From contig DAHVXO010000374.1 of NCBI GenBank assembly GCA_027356675.1, forward strand, positions 1-11,419: a DNA stretch of 11,419 nucleotides, read 5' to 3'. The notes under the pieces were generated by a model. The model saw only the letters and a list, made by a program, of their open reading frames with translations. It was not told the origin of the DNA and searched no databases. Source of the stretch: Symbiobacteriaceae bacterium. GTDB taxonomy: Bacteria; Bacillota_E; Symbiobacteriia; Symbiobacteriales; Symbiobacteriaceae. A program made the translations under genes and the position numbers. Positions 6,724-11,419 of this stretch are shown here, one piece after another. Each line of letters begins with the position of its first letter. Position 1 is the stretch's first letter.

Positions 6724-7407
6724 TCAGGCATGCTCCCAACGGTAGATGAGCTCAGGGCGCCCTACCGAGCCGTAGGTTGGCTCGGCCCGCACCTCGCCTG
6801 TGGCCGCGAGGTGTCGCAGGTACCGGTGGGCCGTCGTCCGGCTGACGCCGGTCAAGGCGGCGACTTCGTCGCCCGTCAGCCCCCGGCCTGCATCGCTGAG
6901 GACCCTGGTGACGTTGGCCAGCGTCGTGGGATCGATACCCTTGGGTACCCGCTGCGCCACGCCCTCATTGGGATGGGTCGACCGCCCGAGCAGCCGGTCG
7001 ATCTCCTCCTGGGCAAGATCGCCGGCGGACTCCAGTTCCGCCCGGTGCGCGCGGTAGTCCTCGAGAGACTGGATCAGTCGCTCCACCCGAAAGGGCTTGA
7101 CGAGGTACTCCACCGCTCCTGCTCGCAAGACCTCCCGCACGGTCTCTGCCTCCCGCGCCGCCGAGATGACGATCACGTCGGTGCCGAGGCCGGCCCCCCG
7201 AATGCGGCGGAGCACCTCCAGGCCCGAGATGTCGGGCAGGTACATGTCGAGCACCACCAGGTCCGGGCGATCCGCCATCACCAGCGCGATCGCGGCAGTA
7301 CCGGTCCCCGCACAATCGAGGACGGCAAAACCCGGCACACGCTCAACCACCCTGCGATGGACCTTCGCTACGATTTCGTCATCTTCCACTACTACGACGG
7401 TGATCAC
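6724..7407 (-). CDS. Response regulator of the CitB/DcuR/DctR type
   Basis: 227 residues. Receiver domain at 1-120 with acidic pair Asp9/Asp10, phospho-acceptor Asp54 (VLDMYLPD), Ser82 and Lys104 (LVKPF), all needed residues present. A linker follows, then a C-terminal helix-turn-helix at about 174-205 (LTGDEVAALTGVSRTTAHRYLRHL) and an ending GRPELIYRW, as in CitB/DcuR-class DNA-binding regulators. GTG start at 7407 with GGGAGG (7421-7416) 8 bases before; this GTG overlaps the TGA of the kinase gene (GTGA), indicating translational coupling and a cognate pair. It probably activates the downstream transporter gene when phosphorylated by the kinase. Cytosolic, DNA binding. The family call is firm; the target promoter is inferred from order. 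Confidence 0.93.
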   Translation of the reverse strand: MITVVVVEDDEIVAKVHRRVVERVPGFAVLDCAGTGTAAIALVMADRPDLVVLDMYLPDISGLEVLRRIRGAGLGTDVIVISAAREAETVREVLRAGAVEYLVKPFRVERLIQSLEDYRAHRAELESAGDLAQEEIDRLLGRSTHPNEGVAQRVPKGIDPTTLANVTRVLSDAGRGLTGDEVAALTGVSRTTAHRYLRHLAATGEVRAEPTYGSVGRPELIYRWEHA

Positions 7408-8993
7408 GGTGCAGGCCTCCCGGGCAGGATGACTCCGAAGCTGCTTGGGGCGGCTCCGACGGCAATCCGCCCGCCTGCCTGTGCGACCAGCAGGTTCACC
7501 AGCGCCAGACCGAAACCCCTGCCTCGGCCCGACTTGGTCGAGAAGCCGTCGACAAAGACCTGCGCTCGCAGAGCGGGGGGCACGCCGGGGCCTCCGTCCG
7601 AGACGGTGATCTGGACCGCCGATCCCTGGTCGTCCAGGCGGACCCGCACCCAGCGCTGCTCTTCCGGCAGCGGCTGCACCGCCTCGATGGCGTTATCCAG
7701 TAGGTTGCCCAGGACGGTGACTAGCAAGTCCGACCCCATCGCCGCCGGCGCCCGTTCAAAGCGGCTAGTGGGATCCAGGTCTAACCGCACGTGCAGTTCG
7801 GCTGCCCGGTTGTACTTGCCGAGGATGATCGCCCCCACCAGGGGGTCCGGTACCGACCGGGCCAGCTGGTCCAATAGGTGCTGGTGCTGCCCCTGGGCCC
7901 TGAGGATATACTCCAGCGCCTCGTCCGTGGCCCCGAGCTGAACGAGCCCGGCCACTGCGTGCAGCCGGTTGTTGAACTCGTGGGCCTGCGCCCGCAAGGC
8001 CTCGCTGTAGCGGCTGACCGCCGTGAGCTCGCCCGTCAGCCGGTTCAGCTCGGTCCGGTCCCGGAAGCTCGCCACCACGCCCACCACCCGACCTTCGTGG
8101 CGCAGCGGCGCCCGGTTGGTGACCACCACACGGCCGCCCAGGATCATCTCCTGATCGTACTGGGCTTCGCCGGACTCGAGCACCTCCGGCAGGCGGGAAT
8201 GCGGAATCGCCTCCCCGATCGGATGTCCGACCGGATCCTCCGACAGGCCCAGTATGCGCCGGGCCTCCTGGTTGACCACGGTCACCCGTCCGTCCGCGTC
8301 GATGGCGATGATACCCTCGCGGACCGACTGGAGGATGGCCGTCCGCTCCTCCAGCAGTTCGGCAATCTGGGGCGGCTCCAGACCGAACATCTGCCGCTTG
8401 ATGTTCCGTGCCAGTAGCACGGCCCCCGCCACCCCGATCGCCAGGCCGGCGGCGGCCGTCGCCACGACCCGGAGGCTGAAGCGGCGGATGAGCAGGCTGA
8501 GTTCTTCCAGCCGAAAGCCGACGGAGACCAGCCCGACCAGTTCACCATCCTGTCCGTAGACCGGGGCAAGTCCCGCCAGGGCGGTGGTATTGCCTTCGTT
8601 CAGCCGCGTGTAAAACTGCCGCCCCTCCATGAGCGTGGGACCGTAGTCCAACTCCGCCGTCGCCTTGCCCAGGTTGGCCGGCACCGGGTGAGAGAAGAGG
8701 CGCCCGGCCCGATCCATCACAATGACGAAATCCACCCCGGTGCTACGGCGGACTTGCTCGGCCACGGGATCGATCTGCCCGACCGGGTCCCGGCCATAGA
8801 AGGCCTCCTGCAGCGCCGGGCTTGCAGCAAGGGTCCGGGCGATGTCCAGTGCTCGCGCCCCCATCTGGCGCTCCAGACTCTCCGCCGACAGATAGAGCAC
8901 CGGCAGGGCCGTCACCACCAGCACTACGAGGACCAGAGCGGCGGCCAGGAAAATCGTCTTACTCTGGATGCCCCACGCAGAGAGCCGTCTCAT
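7404..8993 (-). CDS. Membrane sensor histidine kinase, CitA/DcuS/DctS type
   Basis: 529 residues. TM1 about 11-36, extracytoplasmic PAS-like (PDC) sensor about 37-165, TM2 about 173-196, cytoplasmic PAS about 215-312, dimerisation helix with phospho-acceptor His338 in QAHEFNNRLHAV (the form seen in DcuS/CitA), N box Asn430 and Asn434 (GNLLDNAIEA), G1 DGGPG 466-470, G2 GRGFGLAL 491-498. Catalytic residues look intact. In the sensor, SHP at 101-103 matches DcuS, but the places of DcuS Arg107 and Arg147 appear to be Leu99 and Ala140, by hand alignment. The start ATG at 8993 overlaps the stop of the TAXI lipoprotein gene (ATGA), so the two are coupled. Likely role: sense a carboxylate or other small ligand, perhaps with the lipoprotein, and phosphorylate the next-encoded regulator. 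Confidence 0.93.
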   Translation of the reverse strand: MRRLSAWGIQSKTIFLAAALVLVVLVVTALPVLYLSAESLERQMGARALDIARTLAASPALQEAFYGRDPVGQIDPVAEQVRRSTGVDFVIVMDRAGRLFSHPVPANLGKATAELDYGPTLMEGRQFYTRLNEGNTTALAGLAPVYGQDGELVGLVSVGFRLEELSLLIRRFSLRVVATAAAGLAIGVAGAVLLARNIKRQMFGLEPPQIAELLEERTAILQSVREGIIAIDADGRVTVVNQEARRILGLSEDPVGHPIGEAIPHSRLPEVLESGEAQYDQEMILGGRVVVTNRAPLRHEGRVVGVVASFRDRTELNRLTGELTAVSRYSEALRAQAHEFNNRLHAVAGLVQLGATDEALEYILRAQGQHQHLLDQLARSVPDPLVGAIILGKYNRAAELHVRLDLDPTSRFERAPAAMGSDLLVTVLGNLLDNAIEAVQPLPEEQRWVRVRLDDQGSAVQITVSDGGPGVPPALRAQVFVDGFSTKSGRGRGFGLALVNLLVAQAGGRIAVGAAPSSFGVILPGRPAP

Positions 8994-9955
8994 GGCAGGA
9001 CACCTGCTTCACGCATGTACCGGGCAGCTCCGGGGTGGAGTTCCAGCACGCCAGTGATCCCCCGCAGCGCCTGATCAATCTGCATCACAGCGGCTGGATG
9101 GGTCTGCCGGAGTTGATCCTTTCCATCATAGAGCGCCTTGACCAGCCGGTAGACCAGGTCGTCCGGCAGGTCGGCCCGGCCCACGAGGATGTTGGCCACT
9201 GCCACGGTCCGCACGTCCCGTTCCTGGCGCGGGTATGCGCCTGCCGGTACGGTAAAGGGCAGATACCACGGGAAGCGCTTCATCATGCGGGGGGCATCCA
9301 GGGTGAGCAGTTCGGCCACGCCGGAGTTGAGCATCTCGCTGACCGCCAGCGTGGGCAACCCGCCCGGAATCAAGGCTGCGTCGGCGGCGCCTGTCTGTAC
9401 GGCAGCGCCGGCCTCATCGTAGCCCAAGTAGGTGACCTGCATATCGTCCAATGTCAGGTCATATAGGGCCAGCACCTCGGTGGCGTTGACCACGGCCGAA
9501 CTGCCCTCGGCGCCCGGGATGAAACGCTTTCCTCGCAGGTCAGCAGGGGTCTGGATGTGGGCATCCTTGCGTACCACCAGGTGGATCACATTGGGGTAAA
9601 GGTAGGTCAGGCCGCGTAGACCGGCCCGGGTTTCGGCACTGGTCTGCGGCGACGTCACCCTGCTATAGACGACACCACTCTGGATGAAGGCAACCTCCGC
9701 CTCCCGCCGCAGCAGCAGGTCGATATTCTCCGGCCCCCCACCGGTCAGAAGCACCTCCGGCTTGACGGAGGGCACGCGCTCTGTCCAGAGGCGGGACATG
9801 GCAAGGCCTACCGGGTAGTAGACGCCGGCCCGGGTAGCCGTACCAATCCGTAGGGCTCCACTTGCAACGGCGGTAGCCGGGGGCGTTGTTCGCCCCCTGC
9901 AGCCGGCGAGGGCAACGAGGAGTAATGCCAACCAGAGCGCTGCTGAGCGCCGCAT
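8990..9955 (-). CDS. TAXI-family TRAP-type solute-binding lipoprotein
   Basis: 321 residues from ATG 9955, chosen because GGAGGGG (9967-9961) lies 5 bases before it and it gives a clean signal peptide. Lipoprotein signal: MRR, hydrophobic core, then LAGC with lipidated Cys19, so anchored outside the membrane. The mature part begins with LRIGTATRAGVYYPVG (35-50), the TAXI signature region, and ends with ELHPGAARYMREAG, typical of the family. TAXI proteins usually deliver solutes (glutamate or other carboxylates) to a TRAP 4TM-12TM permease; no such permease is in the window. Instead the gene is coupled by a 4-base ATGA overlap to a sensor kinase. It may be a sensory accessory like Bacillus DctB, or serve a permease encoded elsewhere. 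The ligand is unknown. Confidence 0.92.
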   Translation of the reverse strand: MRRSAALWLALLLVALAGCRGRTTPPATAVASGALRIGTATRAGVYYPVGLAMSRLWTERVPSVKPEVLLTGGGPENIDLLLRREAEVAFIQSGVVYSRVTSPQTSAETRAGLRGLTYLYPNVIHLVVRKDAHIQTPADLRGKRFIPGAEGSSAVVNATEVLALYDLTLDDMQVTYLGYDEAGAAVQTGAADAALIPGGLPTLAVSEMLNSGVAELLTLDAPRMMKRFPWYLPFTVPAGAYPRQERDVRTVAVANILVGRADLPDDLVYRLVKALYDGKDQLRQTHPAAVMQIDQALRGITGVLELHPGAARYMREAGVLP

Positions 9956-10049
9956 GCCAACCCCTCCATGAACAAGGTCACAAGAGGGTTGGTTTCGGCA
10001 ACGGTGGGTCACTTCCCTCCCAACAGATTAGTTGGCCCGTAGCCTTGAA
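9956..10049 (-). promoter_or_regulatory. Probable upstream control region of the sensor operon
   Basis: On the - strand, TAATCT lies within an inverted repeat (CCAAC 10020-10024 and GTTGG 10031-10035 around 6 bases), about 60-80 bases before the lipoprotein start. The TAATCT could be a -10 box, with a weak TATCTT 17 bases upstream. The region abuts the end of recognisable glutamate dehydrogenase homology. Low confidence. Confidence 0.3.
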
Positions 10050-10413
10050 GATACCGCGGCGGGCGAAAACGGCGTCCCCATCGGGCATGGTCGGGCCATT
10101 GGCCGCCTCTGCAACGATGCGGGCCTTCACTTCCTGGGCCACTGCCGCATCGATCTGATTCTCCAGTGCGGCTGGAATCAAGATGTCACATTCGGCGGTG
10201 AGGACCCCCAACTGGTGGGTGTTCATTGCGCCGGGGAAGTTCAAGACAGAGCCCGTGGCAGACTTGTGGGCCATCATTTCAGCGACAGAGAACCCCGTTC
10301 GGATTTACGATGCCACCCCGGCTGTCGCTGACGGCGACGACGAGTGCGCCCAGTTCCTTGAGAAGTAAGCCTGCGACGGTGCCCGCATTGCCGAAACCCT
10401 GGATCGCTACGAA
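10050..10413 (-). pseudogene. Glutamate dehydrogenase fragment, truncated and frameshifted
   Basis: About 120 residues of a roughly 420-residue Glu/Leu/Phe/Val dehydrogenase, the NAD(P)-binding domain only. First frame (10413-10288): [14 protein letters not shown] with the dinucleotide-binding GFGNAG, then [18 protein letters not shown], ending in a stop at 10281-10279. The second frame picks up at about 10286 ([14 protein letters not shown]) and carries DILIPAALEN and IVAEAANGPTMPDGDAVFARRGI, after which homology ends near 10050. In intact relatives NPNG is followed by a short LD-type link into this segment, so about two bases (or one codon with a shift) appear lost near 10287. The catalytic domain and C-terminus are absent, so it is non-functional. 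It probably descends from a gene on this strand upstream of the lipoprotein gene; its 5' edge abuts the promoter of the + strand ABM gene. Confidence 0.85.
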
Positions 10414-10428
10414 CCCACCGAAGTCAGG

Positions 10429-10434
10429 TATAAT
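10429..10434 (+). promoter_or_regulatory. -10 box for the ABM-domain gene
   Basis: Perfect TATAAT, about 20 bases before the GAGGAGGG ribosome site. No good -35 hexamer at 16-18 bases (GCTACG or neighbours), and no extended TG. The AT-rich box stands out in GC-rich surroundings. Confidence 0.55.
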
Positions 10435-10452
10435 AACATCAGTATCGAGGCA

Positions 10453-10460
10453 GAGGAGGG
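10453..10460 (+). promoter_or_regulatory. Ribosome binding site of the ABM-domain gene
   Basis: GAGGAGGG. No ATG or GTG lies at usual spacing in the ABM frame: CTG 10463 is 2-3 bases away, ATC 10469 is 8 away, TTG 10478 is 17 away. The start is therefore uncertain. Confidence 0.6.
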
Positions 10461-10477
10461 CGCTGACCATCATCGTC

Positions 10478-10762
10478 TTGGTCGCAAAGTATTACGTTAA
10501 ACCCGGCATGGGCGATGCAGTTGAAGCCGCGCTGAAAGAGATGGCGCCCCTGGTCGCCTCCCACGAACCGGGGTGCAAGCTCTACCAGGCCAACCGGTCC
10601 CCGGAGAACCGCGACCTATTCCTGCTATATGAGCACTACAGCGATCAGGAGGCGTTCCTGGGTCACCGCGCCACGCCACACTTCCAGCGGATTATCGAAG
10701 GCACGATCATCCCCATGCTGGAACGGCGTGAGCGGGAGGTCTACGAGCTAGTGATCGGGTAG
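10478..10762 (+). CDS. ABM-domain (antibiotic biosynthesis monooxygenase-like) small protein
   Basis: 94 residues from TTG 10478, or 99 from CTG 10463. The fold family is the ferredoxin-like dimeric ABM group (YgiN-like quinol monooxygenases, heme-degrading and similar enzymes). Seen: [20 protein letters not shown] (strand 1 and helix 1), [27 protein letters not shown] (strands 2-3 with the common HEPGC motif), then [16 protein letters not shown] and a C-terminal strand YELVIG. Relatives often begin M-T/I-I-V; that places the expected start at CTG 10463, so non-canonical initiation or a mutated ATG is possible. It is a single-gene unit behind TATAAT, and its promoter overlaps the edge of the dehydrogenase remnant. 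Function within the family is not predictable: quinone modification, stress response, or a non-enzymatic role. The downstream gene is convergent, 20 bases away. Confidence 0.82.
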   Translation: MVAKYYVKPGMGDAVEAALKEMAPLVASHEPGCKLYQANRSPENRDLFLLYEHYSDQEAFLGHRATPHFQRIIEGTIIPMLERREREVYELVIG

Positions 10763-10792
10763 ATGACGACGCGGTGTTCCGGCTAGATGACG
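10760..10792. repeat. Short direct repeat TAGATGACG between convergent genes
   Basis: TAGATGACG occurs at 10760-10768 and 10784-10792 (24-base period). The first copy includes the ABM stop codon; the second lies at the end of the RNase H-like gene. Too short to assign a role; it could be chance. Confidence 0.4.
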
Positions 10793-11418
10793 GATTGCAG
10801 GTCCTTCTGTCGCCCTGGCTCTGCCAGTTGACGCCTCGGGCCATACCGGTTCAGCTGCAAAGTGGAGCGCAGGAAGGCCTTCAGGCGGGCGGTGGGCCGG
10901 CCAGGTGTCCGGTGAAACCAGGTCAGATCGCGGTAAGAACGGGCGCAAAGCCGGTCCACGACGTGGACCTCATCGCGTGGCACCCAGCGGAATCGGACAT
11001 CGCAGCCTTGCTCCCGCAGCCGCTTCATCACGCGCCGGACTGTACTGTGCAGCATGACGCATCCCAGTTTCCGCCGGTGGATGCGATCCCTGCGGATCCA
11101 GCTGATCAAAGTCCGGCAGTCGGACCAGATCTCGACCTTCATCTGCGGCGTGGGACCCGCCGCAAGGATCCAGCTCAGGGCCATCGCCGCCGCACCATAT
11201 TCGGCCATCAGGCTGCCCGCCGAAGGGCCGCAACATGTCACGTCGCTGTACCAGTACACCTTCGCCGCACCGAGCTGGACCTGAATGCCCGATATGGCAA
11301 TGCCCGGGCGGCCCTCCCGCTTGCGATAGAGTCCGTCGCATAGGATCAGCACGCGCTCCATCGCAAGGTTTCGCAGCGCTCGCTCCAGTGCTGTAAACCC
11401 GATCGGGGCCGGGAACAC
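10783..11418 (-). CDS. RNase H-like domain protein, start uncertain at window edge
   Basis: 211 residues in frame up to a GTG at the right edge; the real start may lie beyond. An internal ATG at 11361 would give MERVLILCDG, a natural N-terminus for RNase HI-like proteins, but I see no good ribosome site before it. Four acidic residues sit as in RNase HI: Asp28 (LILCDG), Glu73 (AEYGA), Asp100 (EIWSDCRTLISWI) and Asp155 (WVPRDEVHVVDRL), so it may be a metal-dependent RNA:DNA hybrid nuclease or a relative of plant-type reverse-transcriptase-like RNase H proteins. The C-terminal tail after 165 is basic (Arg-rich) and may bind nucleic acid. No reverse transcriptase or mobile element is visible next to it. 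It converges on the ABM-domain gene. Confidence 0.72.
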   Translation of the reverse strand: MFPAPIGFTALERALRNLAMERVLILCDGLYRKREGRPGIAISGIQVQLGAAKVYWYSDVTCCGPSAGSLMAEYGAAAMALSWILAAGPTPQMKVEIWSDCRTLISWIRRDRIHRRKLGCVMLHSTVRRVMKRLREQGCDVRFRWVPRDEVHVVDRLCARSYRDLTWFHRTPGRPTARLKAFLRSTLQLNRYGPRRQLAEPGRQKDLQSVI

Positions 11419-11419
11419 C

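Noticed and set aside
6593..6739. Longer transporter N-terminus starting at 6739
   Set aside because: The added residues are polar, overlap the regulator gene and the hairpin, and a well-spaced ribosome site precedes ATG 6592.
6730..7941. 403-codon open frame on the + strand
   Set aside because: Antisense to the response regulator and kinase, both of which have full motifs; the product has no recognisable domain or ribosome site.
9978..10277. 99-codon open frame as a real small protein
   Set aside because: It is the second half of the broken dehydrogenase NAD(P)-binding domain, followed by unrelated sequence.
10226..10477. Extended N-terminus of the ABM-domain protein
   Set aside because: The upstream in-frame part is antisense to dehydrogenase homology and precedes the TATAAT and ribosome site, so it is not expected to be translated.

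Overview
The window is GC-rich DNA with strong AGGAGG-type ribosome binding sites, GTG starts, tightly packed operons, a lipoprotein-type solute receptor and a CitA/DcuS-type two-component system. This fits a high-GC Firmicute (Symbiobacterium-like or another thermophilic, soil or compost clade). That assignment is inferred from style and gene families and is not proven by any marker gene here. No IS element, tRNA, rRNA or CRISPR array was seen.

Region 1 (1-4909, + strand) is a five-gene operon with gaps of 7-34 bases, open at its left edge: a ketoacyl-synthase III (FabH)-like enzyme (partial), a serine alpha/beta hydrolase, a FabG-type short-chain dehydrogenase/reductase, a second larger alpha/beta hydrolase, and an acyl-CoA synthetase. 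Together they can activate a carboxylic acid, make or break a C-C bond at a beta-keto thioester, reduce or oxidise a keto/hydroxy group, and hydrolyse an ester, thioester or C-C bond. The substrate cannot be read from the sequence. The synthase has Cys-His-His instead of the FabH Cys-His-Asn set. An intergenic stretch with competing hairpins and a strong GC stem-loop separates this operon from the next one, which converges on it.

Region 2 (5105-9955, - strand) reads, in transcription order: TAXI-family solute-binding lipoprotein, membrane histidine kinase, response regulator (4-base overlaps between the first three), hairpin, then a DASS-family anion transporter. No TRAP membrane subunits are present in the window. 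The arrangement resembles the Bacillus subtilis DctB-DctS-DctR-transporter unit, in which a binding protein and the transporter assist the kinase. The kinase sensor domain appears to lack both arginines used by DcuS to bind dicarboxylates, which suggests sensing through the binding protein or a different ligand.

Region 3 (about 10020-11419) holds a decayed fragment of a glutamate dehydrogenase gene (- strand, frameshifted, both ends lost), a small antibiotic-biosynthesis-monooxygenase (ABM) domain gene with a perfect TATAAT box and an ambiguous non-ATG start, and a convergent stand-alone RNase H-like gene that reaches the right edge.
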